A stretch of 40,640 nucleotides of DNA from Sneathiellales bacterium (GCA_022360775.1 JAKSCD010000129.1:1-40640); one strand, 5' to 3'; shown: positions 29,108-39,009, counted from the stretch's first letter. The notes: generated by a model from the letters alone, not told the origin. Translations and numbers: made by a program.

Positions 29108-29704
29108 TTAAAGGATGGCCCTCGCAGCATTAAGCAGGGCTTCCTTCTCGCCGGATGACGGTTCATCTCCGTTTAAGGCATATCGAAGGGCCGCTCCTTC
29201 CACCAGATCGAGGATAAAATCCGCTTTCAGGGCAAGGACCTCTTCCTCTTCACTCTTTTTCCAGGCTTTCAGAAATGCTGCAAATCCCCGGGAGACCTTC
29301 TGGCGATTTTCCTCGAAAATCTCATGGATCTCTTTATTGCGCATGGCTTCAGAAAAAATCTCGACCGCCAGGACAGCGTTATCTGACTGGAAAGTCTGAT
29401 CAAAATACTGGGCTAGAAAAGCCTCAAAACAGGTATCTTTATCATCCTTCTTTTCCAGAAGCTTTAAAAGATCTGCATTTTCCTCCTCTTCGAAAGAGGC
29501 AAAAGCCATAATCAGATCCTGCTTGTTTTCAAAGTGATTATAGAGATTGCCAAGACTGACACCGGCTGTGTTGGCGATATCGCGCATACTGCTCTGGTGG
29601 AACCCCTTGGCAATAAAACAGGCGGCGGCGGCCTCGACAATCTTCAGTTTTGTTTGCTCTGCCTTGGCGGCACGGGTAAGCGGAAACAGTTTTTTTTCTG
29701 GCAT
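29108..29704 (-). CDS. TetR/AcrR family transcriptional regulator
   Basis: TKLKIVEAAAACFIAKGFHQSSMRDIANTAGVSLGNLYNHFENKQDLI. Confidence 0.93.
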   Translation of the reverse strand: MPEKKLFPLTRAAKAEQTKLKIVEAAAACFIAKGFHQSSMRDIANTAGVSLGNLYNHFENKQDLIMAFASFEEEENADLLKLLEKKDDKDTCFEAFLAQYFDQTFQSDNAVLAVEIFSEAMRNKEIHEIFEENRQKVSRGFAAFLKAWKKSEEEEVLALKADFILDLVEGAALRYALNGDEPSSGEKEALLNAARAIL

Positions 29705-29737
29705 GGTCTTGTTCCTTTCCTTTATCTATATATATAC

Positions 29738-29751
29738 TGAACGTACGTTCA
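29738..29751. promoter_or_regulatory. Palindromic TetR-type operator
   Basis: TGAACGTACGTTCA perfect palindrome between divergent tetR and microprotein/desaturase genes. Confidence 0.75.
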
Positions 29752-29777
29752 TTCAATATTTATTTTGAGGTAGCAGC

Positions 29778-29951
29778 ATGCGAACGCAAAAAGGCTGGAT
29801 TCTGGGCTTTCTGGGATTGATCGGTGTGGTGAAATTACCGGATATCATGTATGCGGTGACCGGTTTTGGCCCCTGGACAGACCTGGTGCATCTTTTGTGG
29901 TTTCTCTGGTTTCTTAATTTCATTCCCGATTTTGACCAGGGAGAAGCCTGA
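29778..29951 (+). CDS. 57-aa membrane microprotein upstream of sterol desaturase family gene
   Basis: MRTQKGWILGFLGLIGVVKLPDIMYAVTGFGPWTDLVHLLWFLWFLNFIPDFDQGEA; stop overlaps next ATG (TGATG). Confidence 0.7.
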   Translation: MRTQKGWILGFLGLIGVVKLPDIMYAVTGFGPWTDLVHLLWFLWFLNFIPDFDQGEA

Positions 29952-30817
29952 TGGAAACACTGGAAGAGCAGTTTCTAGCCTATCAGGCGGTCCTGGACTG
30001 GATGGATATTTTTGCCATCGCTTTCGCCATATTCTTTATTGGCGACTGTCTTTTTGATTTCTGTTTCAAACGCCGCCCCGGCTGGAAAGAGACATTTGCC
30101 AACGGCTTTATCTTTCTGGTAAATGCCGGGCTTGATGTTCTGGGTTTCGGCCTTCTCTTCATTCTCGGTCTGGTGATTTTTGAACCGCTGGCCGTCTTTG
30201 ACATTCCCAAAAGCTGGTGGTACTGGCCGCTCACCCTGCTGGCGGCGGATCTTTCCTATTACTGGATGCATCGGCTGGAACATGAAATCCGCCTGTTCTG
30301 GGCGGTTCATGTGGTGCATCATTCCTCCCCGGAATTTAACACCTCAACAGCCTTTCGCCTTTCCTGGGTGGAAAGCCTGTATGAGTGGATCTTCCTTGTT
30401 CCCATGATCCTGCTGGGATTTGGCGTTGTGGAAACCCTGATCGCGATCCTGATTGTTATCCAGTATCAAAGCTGGATCCATACGGAAAAGATTGGCCGGC
30501 TCGGCTTTCTTGACAAGATCTTCAATACCCCCTCCGCTCATCGGGTTCATCACGGCTCGACGCCGGATTGTATCGATAAAAATTATGGCGGGATCCTCAT
30601 GCTCTGGGATCATCTGTTTGGCACTTACCAGTCTGAGCCTGAAAAAAATATCTATGGCATCACGACACCGCTGGGAACGTCCAATCCCTTTACCATCAAC
30701 TTTGCTGAATTCGGGGCAATCGGGCGTGATGTTATTCGTCTTAAAGGCATGAAAAACAAGCTTCTTGCGCTCTTTGGAAGGCCTGGCGCCACCGAGCAGA
30801 AGGAAAACAGTCAGTGA
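29951..30817 (+). CDS. Sterol desaturase/fatty acid hydroxylase family protein
   Basis: YYWMHRLEHEIRLFWAVHVVHHSSPEFN and SAHRVHHG histidine motifs. Confidence 0.93.
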   Translation: METLEEQFLAYQAVLDWMDIFAIAFAIFFIGDCLFDFCFKRRPGWKETFANGFIFLVNAGLDVLGFGLLFILGLVIFEPLAVFDIPKSWWYWPLTLLAADLSYYWMHRLEHEIRLFWAVHVVHHSSPEFNTSTAFRLSWVESLYEWIFLVPMILLGFGVVETLIAILIVIQYQSWIHTEKIGRLGFLDKIFNTPSAHRVHHGSTPDCIDKNYGGILMLWDHLFGTYQSEPEKNIYGITTPLGTSNPFTINFAEFGAIGRDVIRLKGMKNKLLALFGRPGATEQKENSQ

Positions 30818-31923
30818 TTTTTCGGGCTGTTTTCCTTGCCTTCAAAATGCCAGTGATGCTTGCCATCACGGCGGGCCTTTTTCTTGGCTTCATACATCAG
30901 CCTGTCGGCCAGCTGGACAAGTTCTTCCGGCTCTTCAAAATGGGTCGGACCCACCTGGACGACGCCAATTGAAAAGGTCACAGGATGGGTGCATTTCCCG
31001 TCAAAATCCTCAACCATCCGGCTGAGAACCGCCTCGACTTCTTCAAGGGTGGTTCTCGGCATAACGAGGCAAAATTCGTCTCCGCCATAGCGGACTGAAA
31101 TATCGACGGACCGGGTAACCGACATCATCGTTTCAGCAACCTGCATCAGGACTTCGTCCCCTATATGATGTCCGTAAGTATCATTGACCTCCTTGAAACC
31201 GTTCAGATCCAGATAGGCCAGAATAAAGGAAAGCCGGTGTCGCTCTGCAACCCGGCATTCATGCTTTAGAAACTCGTAAAGGGCCCGGCGATTGTAAAGC
31301 CCTGTCAATCCGTCCTTTTGCGATCGTTCATGCAGGCGGTTAAACATGGAATCCACTTTTATCCCGACCTGCGAGGCATATTGCTCCACCTCAACCGTCG
31401 CTGTTTGCATTTCCGTCAGGTAGGCTTCCACATAGGCGTCAAAAACCAGTTCCGCGTCAAAGAGAAGAATTTTATGAAGCGCCTTCTTGACCAGAACAGC
31501 ATCTTCAACAAAACAGGCCGCTTCAATTTCCCGATCCAGCAGGCTCTGTAATTTGGCATGGGCTTTCATATAAAGCTTTGGCCGCACATCCAGGCGTTTA
31601 TGCACCTTGCCAACCCTGAGCCGGGAATTGACATATTGATCGTCATATGTGCCTTCAAAGATCTGCCGGATATAGACTTTCATATAGCCTTCCAGCCGGC
31701 GCAGGGTATCCACATCCCCGATGATCTGGGCGATTTCGGCATCGGCAAGCTGATACTCGTAATATTCGTCGACCAGATCCTTGGCAACACGGTTCATATG
31801 ATCTGAAACCGTTTTCAGTCTTTCCGTATCATCATCGGTAAAATTGAGGAGATGCAAACGGCGGGCAATTTCCCGCTCGGAATATCCCATTTGGTCGATA
31901 AGGGTCTTTTCCGTTACCTTCAT
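30811..31923 (-). CDS. Diguanylate cyclase with globin-coupled-sensor-like N-terminus
   Basis: RYGGDEF active site with RSVD I-site five residues upstream; N-terminal RVGKVHKRLDVRPKLYMKAH resembles protoglobin proximal-His region. Confidence 0.87.
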   Translation of the reverse strand: MKVTEKTLIDQMGYSEREIARRLHLLNFTDDDTERLKTVSDHMNRVAKDLVDEYYEYQLADAEIAQIIGDVDTLRRLEGYMKVYIRQIFEGTYDDQYVNSRLRVGKVHKRLDVRPKLYMKAHAKLQSLLDREIEAACFVEDAVLVKKALHKILLFDAELVFDAYVEAYLTEMQTATVEVEQYASQVGIKVDSMFNRLHERSQKDGLTGLYNRRALYEFLKHECRVAERHRLSFILAYLDLNGFKEVNDTYGHHIGDEVLMQVAETMMSVTRSVDISVRYGGDEFCLVMPRTTLEEVEAVLSRMVEDFDGKCTHPVTFSIGVVQVGPTHFEEPEELVQLADRLMYEAKKKARRDGKHHWHFEGKENSPKNH

Positions 31924-32114
31924 CTAATTTCCTAAATTACCCACCAGCTCAAGACGTTAATTTATGGATCTTCCTAAAACTTAAGATATAATTTATTATA
32001 TTAAGAATATTTGAATATTTAATTAACCCCTATTCCTTACCCTTAATCCGGTTAATTTTGCCTTTATTTCTGATGCAGAACAATTCGCTTTTCGACTTAT
32101 GCCCTTGGGCATAA

Positions 32115-32648
32115 TCAGATCCTTTTCCGGTAGAGATAATATCTGTTCGCGGGAACTCCAGCGGGTACCGGCAGTTCTTCAAAGGCCTCGCCGTCAAAAG
32201 GCTGGTCACTGATAATCAGAGCACCCGGCTGCAGCAGGGGCTCAAGATGGGGGTAAATCCGATCGGAAAGGGAAAGGCTTGCTGACTTGTCACCGCTCCC
32301 GATATCACAATGGGCCAGTTTCGCCTTGCCTGTCATTTTTTCAGCGGTTTTTGGAAGAGTGGACAAAAAATCCCCGATAATCATATGGGCATGATCAGGA
32401 ACGCAATCGGGATGCGCCTTGACATGACGGTCAAAGACATAAATATCCTCTGCATCGAATAGAGAGCGAAGATGGTCATAGGTCCGTCCATTACCAAGTC
32501 CCAGCTCCAGAATTGCACCGGGCGCCCCCTTCAGCTCTTCTGCAGCCCAATTCAGGCAATCGCGCTGCGCGGACATCCGGCGAATAAAACTGTCTAGTCG
32601 GCTCACAAGTAAATCCTCAAAAAAACACCATTTTTCAGCCCCGGCCAC
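32115..32648 (-). CDS. Class I SAM-dependent methyltransferase-like protein
   Basis: ILELGLGNGRTYDHL motif I, IYVFDRH, IISDQPF. Confidence 0.8.
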   Translation of the reverse strand: MAGAEKWCFFEDLLVSRLDSFIRRMSAQRDCLNWAAEELKGAPGAILELGLGNGRTYDHLRSLFDAEDIYVFDRHVKAHPDCVPDHAHMIIGDFLSTLPKTAEKMTGKAKLAHCDIGSGDKSASLSLSDRIYPHLEPLLQPGALIISDQPFDGEAFEELPVPAGVPANRYYLYRKRI

Positions 32649-32744
32649 GGGGCGGGAGATGCGCTTACCATAAGGTGCTTTTTGGGCAGCTGAACAGCCC
32701 TGTTTTTTTAATGACGGTATTTTATCCAGTTCGTGAGAAATTCA

Positions 32745-33377
32745 TCACGCAACCGGTAACTCCAGCCCTTCATTATGGGCAATTGCGGTCCCCTGCTTCG
32801 TGACCAGAGATCCACTCAGCTCTCCATTTTGAAGGGAATAGGAAAAACTCATGCCTTTGGCCTCATTGGCGACTGACAGGACCCAGTCATAATAGGTCTC
32901 CATCATGGAGGGGTTTGCATCCGCCCCCTTCATGGCCATTTCCGTCGCCGCCCCAATTCGGCTGATAACACTTCCCGTATGGGCGCCGATCAGTGAATTT
33001 CGAAGTTCCCTCGCGGTGCCTTCGTTAATTTCCCGCTCCACCTCGGAAAGAAGAGGGTGATCCCCTTCCACGACGAACGTTCCATCACCTGAAGAAGTAA
33101 TATTCACCGTCTCCCCTTCTGGGATCCCGTATTTCTGCATCAGGGCTTTCAGCTCGGTTTCAGCATTGGCCATATGCACAGCAGGATCGAGAGTAATATT
33201 GGGCAATTGACTCAAAAGCCCGACCCCTTTTTGCGCCGCTTCAGAAAGCTCGACAATAACGGCGGCGTCTTCTTTCTTTTCTGTAGCCCCGCCTCCCTGC
33301 GGAGGAGGGGAGTTATAGGCATATGCTGCTTTCTGGACAATATTGGGGGCGTAGGGGGCATAGGTTTCACCAATCAT
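32745..33377 (-). CDS. Hypothetical protein, tandem paralog B
   Basis: 210 aa; shares VxLSxAAQ...LP...ELKALMxxxxIP with the upstream gene. Confidence 0.75.
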   Translation of the reverse strand: MIGETYAPYAPNIVQKAAYAYNSPPPQGGGATEKKEDAAVIVELSEAAQKGVGLLSQLPNITLDPAVHMANAETELKALMQKYGIPEGETVNITSSGDGTFVVEGDHPLLSEVEREINEGTARELRNSLIGAHTGSVISRIGAATEMAMKGADANPSMMETYYDWVLSVANEAKGMSFSYSLQNGELSGSLVTKQGTAIAHNEGLELPVA

Positions 33378-33419
33378 AACGATCTCCTATCGGCATTATC
33401 TGGTTTTCGGGCGGGATAT

Positions 33420-34082
33420 TCAGGGTCGGTTCAGAACCGGGGTTTTCAGGAAGGGTACCCATTGACTGAGCTCTTCGGCGGTGCCTTCAGGACTGGCCGG
33501 ATTTCCCTGCTTGTCAAAAAAGGAGCCGGAAATCTCTTCGTTTTTCCAGGAAATCGAATAGTCAATTGATCGTGTCAGGACGGTCATCCCGCCATTCTCG
33601 GAAATACCGGGTCCTGTACCGTTCGGATCCCTGGCGACAGCGGCCCATTGGGCTGCATCAAATTCCAAACGCGCGGAAGAATGAGCCCTGATCAATGCTG
33701 CCCCTAAAGCCGAAGGTTTATCCTTGTCATTCAGAATTTCTTCTATTCTACTGGCCGCATCAGCGTTACCGGTAACCGAAAAGGTTTCATTCTCATTCTG
33801 GATAATAGTGACCTCGCTATCAGCGGGAATGTTCAATTCATTCATGAGGGCCTTGAGTTCTCTTTCAACAGGCCCAAGAGCTTGCGCGCCGGTCAATGGC
33901 ACCAGGGGCAACCGACCCGCCAATTTCAATATCTGTTGCGCGGCAGGCGAGATGTCGACGGTATCCGTGGGAGCTTCGCGCTTATTCTGATCCGTCTTGT
34001 TCGTAACTTGCTGCGAATCATCGCGCGCGGCCACACGCTGCGTCTGGTAAAGTGCGTCATTTCTTCCAATAGCATCAACCAT
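33420..34082 (-). CDS. Hypothetical protein, tandem paralog A
   Basis: 220 aa; VDISPAAQQILKLAGRLP ... ERELKALMNELNIP. Confidence 0.75.
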   Translation of the reverse strand: MVDAIGRNDALYQTQRVAARDDSQQVTNKTDQNKREAPTDTVDISPAAQQILKLAGRLPLVPLTGAQALGPVERELKALMNELNIPADSEVTIIQNENETFSVTGNADAASRIEEILNDKDKPSALGAALIRAHSSARLEFDAAQWAAVARDPNGTGPGISENGGMTVLTRSIDYSISWKNEEISGSFFDKQGNPASPEGTAEELSQWVPFLKTPVLNRP

Positions 34083-34328
34083 TGCATTTCCTTTCCACGT
34101 TACTGTCGTTAAGGATTTAGCAATAATCGTGCCAGTTTATAGTCCGCAGATATTCTACTGTGGAGAGCTTGTTATATCCTGTGCTTCGGCAAATTTTTCC
34201 GGGCAGAAGTCAGATTTGCCGATACAAATGATCCTCATCAGCAACTCCGTCAGGGCGGTTTTTGAGAGGATGATCAGCAGCCTCGAACTGGGATCTCAAT
34301 GAATACAAGCCCGCCATCAGGCCTGCAC

Positions 34329-35468
34329 CTACTGTTTTTCCTGGCGGGAGATTTTCCATTCAGCGCGGACATCCGGATCCGTTTCAGTTTCATACCGGCT
34401 TTCATACAGGGCGATAAAACCAGCAGGGTCTGCAAGACGCGACAGGGCCCACACCGCCGCCAGACGAACAATCGGCGATTCATCCTCCAAAAGACGCTCA
34501 GCCACGCGTTTATGCCGCTTGTCGCCTGCATTTCCGAGGGCGATCAGGACATTGCGAACAAATCTGTTTCGGCCCAGACGTTTGATGGGAGAGCCGGAGA
34601 AAACCTCTCGAAAAGCGGTATCATCCAGAGCCGCGAGATCTGCAAGACGGGGCGCGGTCAGCTCTGAACGCGGCAAAAATGCCATTTCCCGGGATGCTTT
34701 TGCAAATTTGTTCCACGGGCAGGCCGCCAGACAATCATCACAGCCATAAATCCGGTTTTCCATTGGCGCACGAAATTCCCGCGGGATATGAGCACGGGTT
34801 TCAATGGTCAGATAGGAAATACAGCGCCGGGCATCCAGTTGATAGGGTGCGGGAAAGGCATTCGTCGGGCACGCATCGAGACAGGCGGTGCAGCGCCCGC
34901 AATCCCCTGTTTCCGGTGCATCAGGTGTAATGTCCGCCGTTGTGAGGATGGCCCCCAAAAAAAGCCAGGAGCCAAAGCGCCGACTTAAGAGATTGGTATG
35001 TTTTCCCTGCCAGCCGAGGCCCGCTGCCGCAGCAAGCGGCTTTTCCATAACAGGGGCTGTATCCACAAAAACTTTTACATCCGCGCCAAATTCCTGAACC
35101 ATCCAGCGGGCGATGCGCTTGAGCCGTTTCTTGACCACATCATGGTAATCTTTGCCTTGAGCATAAACCGAGATAATGCCTCTCTCAGGATGATCGGCAA
35201 GCGCTCTTGGGTCTCGGGACGGGCCATAATTAAGCCCGACCATAATTGCCGAGCGGGCTTCTCCCCAAAGGGACTGGGGATGCTGCCGCCAGTCTTTTTT
35301 GGCAAGGAGCCAGTCCATATCCCCATGACGATTTTCCTTGAGGAAGTTTTCGAGATTTTCACCGGGTGCTGAGCCGAAATCTGCCGAACTGATGCGCACA
35401 TCATCAAAGCCCTGATCGAGGGCAAAACGGATCAGCTTTTCCTTGGCTTCATGATCCAGCGAGACCAT
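34329..35468 (-). CDS. queG: Epoxyqueuosine reductase
   Basis: Two 4Fe-4S motifs [16 protein letters not shown] and [12 protein letters not shown]-terminal HEAT-like repeats. Confidence 0.95.
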   Translation of the reverse strand: MVSLDHEAKEKLIRFALDQGFDDVRISSADFGSAPGENLENFLKENRHGDMDWLLAKKDWRQHPQSLWGEARSAIMVGLNYGPSRDPRALADHPERGIISVYAQGKDYHDVVKKRLKRIARWMVQEFGADVKVFVDTAPVMEKPLAAAAGLGWQGKHTNLLSRRFGSWLFLGAILTTADITPDAPETGDCGRCTACLDACPTNAFPAPYQLDARRCISYLTIETRAHIPREFRAPMENRIYGCDDCLAACPWNKFAKASREMAFLPRSELTAPRLADLAALDDTAFREVFSGSPIKRLGRNRFVRNVLIALGNAGDKRHKRVAERLLEDESPIVRLAAVWALSRLADPAGFIALYESRYETETDPDVRAEWKISRQEKQ

Positions 35469-35479
35469 GGGACCATTCT

Positions 35480-36148
35480 TTAAAAATCAAGATCGGCATA
35501 ATGTTTAGGGGCCGGCATTCCCGGCAGGTTATCGGCAAGCAGGGATCTGAAAGTCGGGCGGGACTTGATCCGCGAATACCAGATTTTGGCTGACGGATGC
35601 TGCTCCCAGGGGACATCCCCGAGATAATCAACTGCCGAAAGCTGGGCGGCGGCGGCAATATCGGCAAGCGTAAACTCTTCTCCGGCAAGCCAGCTCCGCC
35701 GCTCGATTAAATAGGAAATATATTCAAGATGATAATGGATATTATGATGGCCGGCCCGAATGGCTGCTGTGTTGGGTGTTCCGGTACGGGTCAGCCTTTT
35801 GAGGATCTTTTCCTCTATCAGGTTATCGGTCACTTCCCGGCGAAATTTGCCGTCGAACCAGCCGACAAGGCGGCGCACTTCTGCCCGCTCCTGTTTATCC
35901 TCCGGCATCAGAGGCTTGTCCTGATAGGTCTCTTCCAGATATTCCACGATCGCTTGACTATCCGCGATGACAGCCCCGTTTTCATCTTCCAGAACAGGGA
36001 CTTCGCAGGCCGGATTGAGAACGAGAAACTCATCCCGCCTTTCCCATTCCTTTTCAACAACAAGATCATAATACAAGCCCTTTTCATTAAGGGCGAGGCG
36101 GATTTTCCGGCATGCCGGGGAAATCCAGAAATGATAGAGAGTACGCAT
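35480..36148 (-). CDS. Glutathione S-transferase family protein, FzlA-like
   Basis: [25 protein letters not shown] thioredoxin-fold N-terminus; C-terminal [14 protein letters not shown] tail. Confidence 0.85.
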   Translation of the reverse strand: MRTLYHFWISPACRKIRLALNEKGLYYDLVVEKEWERRDEFLVLNPACEVPVLEDENGAVIADSQAIVEYLEETYQDKPLMPEDKQERAEVRRLVGWFDGKFRREVTDNLIEEKILKRLTRTGTPNTAAIRAGHHNIHYHLEYISYLIERRSWLAGEEFTLADIAAAAQLSAVDYLGDVPWEQHPSAKIWYSRIKSRPTFRSLLADNLPGMPAPKHYADLDF

Positions 36149-36213
36149 TCAGGCACAATACCGCTATGCCCATCCGATCTCCATCCTTTTTAGGCCTCGG
36201 GATCAGAATTCTT

Positions 36214-36498
36214 TCAATGCAGCTTGCGAGACCTCAGCTTAGCGCTTTTCCTGAGAAGAAGGCGGCATTCTGCGCCCACCCGCGTAAACATTTCCGAGAC
36301 ATGGAATTTGCCGGCAGAATCAAATTTACGAACCTCTTTATCGGCAATTTCAGGCGCTTCATCCCCGTAAACCAGGATCAATTTGCGCGCGGCCCACATC
36401 ACATCTTCCCGTTCGATAATCGGATCCAGGGCTGCGGCGGGGGAGGTGGACGGGGTACCTTTATTCACGGTAACGGAAGAAGGAACGGACATGATCAA
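36214..36498 (-). CDS. Hypothetical protein
   Basis: 94-aa ORF, preceded by AGGAG-like sequence. Confidence 0.5.
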   Translation of the reverse strand: MIMSVPSSVTVNKGTPSTSPAAALDPIIEREDVMWAARKLILVYGDEAPEIADKEVRKFDSAGKFHVSEMFTRVGAECRLLLRKSAKLRSRKLH

Positions 36499-36642
36499 TA
36501 AACTCCTTTGCTAGGTTCCTCATAGCAAAGCAAGGAACGGGCCAGTTTTAACGTCCCGGTTTTCAAGCCTCCTGAGTGATCAAGCGATCGCCTTGCAGGA
36601 TTAATCTTCCCGCCCCGGAAAATATTTCCGGCAAAATCGTCT

Positions 36643-37041
36643 CTAGATTTTCAGGAAAAGAAGAAGAATAGCAATCCCGGCGGGGATTGCCTGCACATAC
36701 AATATCTTTCGCGAGGCCGTCAGGGCACCAAACACCCCGGCAGCAACAACAAAGGCCAGGAACATTAGCGCTATATTCTGCTGCCAAATCGGATCCTCGA
36801 TCATGAAAGGCCAAATCAGACCGACAGCGAGAAAGGCATTATAGAGCCCCTGATTGGCGGCAAGTGCCTTCGTCGGCTCAAACAGATCTTTGGGAAACTG
36901 CCGGAAAACCTTCGGCCCCCGGCTGGTCCATGCGAACATTTCAAACCAGGCGATATAAAGGTGAAGAGCCGCAATCAGCGCAATGATAATCGATGCAAAT
37001 AAGGACAAGAGAACCCCCGCTTTCAATCCTTTGATGGGCAT
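36643..37041 (-). CDS. DUF1304 family membrane protein
   Basis: 132 aa, four TM; LHLYIAWFEMFAW, ANQGLYNAFLAVGLIW. Confidence 0.88.
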   Translation of the reverse strand: MPIKGLKAGVLLSLFASIIIALIAALHLYIAWFEMFAWTSRGPKVFRQFPKDLFEPTKALAANQGLYNAFLAVGLIWPFMIEDPIWQQNIALMFLAFVVAAGVFGALTASRKILYVQAIPAGIAILLLFLKI

Positions 37042-37556
37042 CAGTATAACCTCACAGCGTCATCTTGTGCAAAAGATGCCCACGTCGTTTCGCCCCCGTA
37101 ATGTTTACGAGGGAAATTTAAGCCAGGAAGAGAGATCCTCAAAAAAATCCGGGATGCGAGGCATCAGGAACAAAATACGGGCTAGAATGGAATAAAATCG
37201 ATGTCTCACATCACCGGATATGAGGATCAGTTTATCGTTATGGTTCAAGGACGCATCTGCAGAATTGCGATTTATTTTTCAGCCTTGATCCTGTAACCCA
37301 TTGAAAATACGCCATTTAGAAGATCGTTAGATCACGAATGCGCATTTTTTATCCTGTGCAAAATGCAATAGAAAAACAGATTTATAATCGCTTTCGACCA
37401 GGAATATATATGAGAAAGAGACAAGAGCTGATCGATGTCTATAGAACACCGAACCTGTGTGCACGTGAAAGAGTATAGCAAAACAAATCTCCAAAAGCAA
37501 GATTTGAATTTTTTATATTCTTGTTTCTGGTTTAAATTCAGGGATCAGGAAGCTTT

Positions 37557-37889
37557 CTACAAGGTGGTTTTCCCTGAAAAATTCTCAAATCCGGCTGTCG
37601 TTTCCCCAAGCTCGGCTTCATAGTGATCAATCAAGGGCATGGCAACCGGCTCAATCTCCTCCGCCCATACGGAACCGTTATAAAAGCTGTCTTTCAGCTT
37701 CTCCCTTTCCTCCATGGAGGAAAAAGCCCGCATCCAGTGGACTTTGTCCGGATTTTCCAGATCCCGAAGAGGCCCGAAGACAAGCATGCCAGCCTTTCGA
37801 AGAGCCTCGCGGTTCCGCCGCTCAAAGAAATCGATGAATTTTTCGCGGCAGCCGGGTTTAAGGGTGTAATGCCGGATCTCGAGGATCAT
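37557..37889 (-). CDS. NIPSNAP family protein
   Basis: MILEIRHYTLKPGCREKFIDFFERR ... GMLVFGPLRDLENPDKVHWMRAFSSMEER. Confidence 0.88.
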   Translation of the reverse strand: MILEIRHYTLKPGCREKFIDFFERRNREALRKAGMLVFGPLRDLENPDKVHWMRAFSSMEEREKLKDSFYNGSVWAEEIEPVAMPLIDHYEAELGETTAGFENFSGKTTL

Positions 37890-37892
37890 TCC

Positions 37893-38342
37893 CTATCCTT
37901 CCATCGCTTCGGTCCATCTTCTTTGCATTTCCTGAGGGGAAACATCCTCGATTTTCATGGAAAGAAACCAGGTATGACCGAAGGGATCCATAAGGGCGCC
38001 GCTTCGTTCGCCAAAAAACTGGTCTTTAACCGGCCGGGTTTCAATCCCCCCAAGATCAAGCGCCCGGGCAAAGATCTCATCCACATTATCGACCCGGATA
38101 TAGAGTTTTACAGGCGATCCGCCGATTGTATCCGGACTTAAGGCGCCAAAATCCGGAAACTCATCGGAGATCATAAGGGTGACATCCCCGAATTTAAGCT
38201 CGGCATGGCCAATACGACCATCGGACGGATTTGTCAGGGCAAAAATCTCCTCTGCGCCGAAGGCTTTGCAATAAAAGTCAATTGCAGCCCGCGCATCTTT
38301 AACGGCAATATAGGGAGCAAGTGAACTGGATTTCGATTGCAT
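37893..38342 (-). CDS. VOC (glyoxalase/bleomycin resistance-like, PhnB-type) protein
   Basis: LAPYIAVKDARAAIDFYCKAFGAEE ... FGERSGALMDPFGHTWFLS; ATG 38342. Confidence 0.9.
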   Translation of the reverse strand: MQSKSSSLAPYIAVKDARAAIDFYCKAFGAEEIFALTNPSDGRIGHAELKFGDVTLMISDEFPDFGALSPDTIGGSPVKLYIRVDNVDEIFARALDLGGIETRPVKDQFFGERSGALMDPFGHTWFLSMKIEDVSPQEMQRRWTEAMEG

Positions 38343-38393
38343 GGGAACAGATCTCCTGTTGCTATTTTTAATTACTTTACGTATCGTTTTATA

Positions 38394-38984
38394 ATGAGTA
38401 AAGAGAAAACTGAGAAACAGAAGAAAAAGGCTGGGCGCCCAAGAAGCGAAAAAGCGCGCAAAGCCATTCTGGAGGCGGCAAGAAACCTGCTGAATGACCT
38501 TGGGCCGGGCCGCCTGACGGTGGAGGCGGTTGCCCAGAAGGCAAGGGTTGGAAAACCGACAATCTATCGTTATTGGGCCAATGCGCAGGAACTGGCCATG
38601 TCCGCCCTGATGGAAGGGGCCGATCAGCTTTCCGATGAAGATGCCGAAAAGTCCAACCGGCAGAAGCTGGAAGATCTGGTGTCGGAAATCCTGGAGCGCC
38701 TGAACAGCAAGCGGGGCCGTCAAATGGCCCTGATCCTCGCAGGCGCGGAGGCCGATAGCGAGATTTTCAAGGCGTTCAGCAACAAGGTCATCCTTGAAGG
38801 CCGCGCCCGCGGGCTGGATATTCTTAAGCAGGCAAAGTCTTCAGGGGAAATAGAGGACACTGCCGATCCCGGAATTTTAATCGATATGGTGCTCGGCGTT
38901 ATTTTCCTGAGACTTTTACTGGGCCATGACGAACTGAAAACCGATCTGGCAATGGAAGCCGTCAAAAAAATCTGGGGTACATAG
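38394..38984 (+). CDS. TetR/AcrR family transcriptional regulator
   Basis: KAGRPRSEKARKAILEAARNLLNDLGPGRLTVEAVAQKARVGKPTIYRYWANAQEL. Confidence 0.92.
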   Translation: MSKEKTEKQKKKAGRPRSEKARKAILEAARNLLNDLGPGRLTVEAVAQKARVGKPTIYRYWANAQELAMSALMEGADQLSDEDAEKSNRQKLEDLVSEILERLNSKRGRQMALILAGAEADSEIFKAFSNKVILEGRARGLDILKQAKSSGEIEDTADPGILIDMVLGVIFLRLLLGHDELKTDLAMEAVKKIWGT

Positions 38985-39009
38985 CGAGGATAAAGCTATT
39001 TCAGTTATA

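Noticed and set aside
32676-32710. GGGCAGCTGAACAGCCCTGTTTTTTTA terminator-like element on the plus strand
   Set aside because: Stem is short (4 bp outer arms) and no plus-strand gene precedes it; possible sRNA end but too weak to claim.
38343-38723. N-terminal extension of the VOC ORF (37893..38723)
   Set aside because: Extension is antisense to the TetR HTH; canonical VOC N-terminus starts at ATG 38342.
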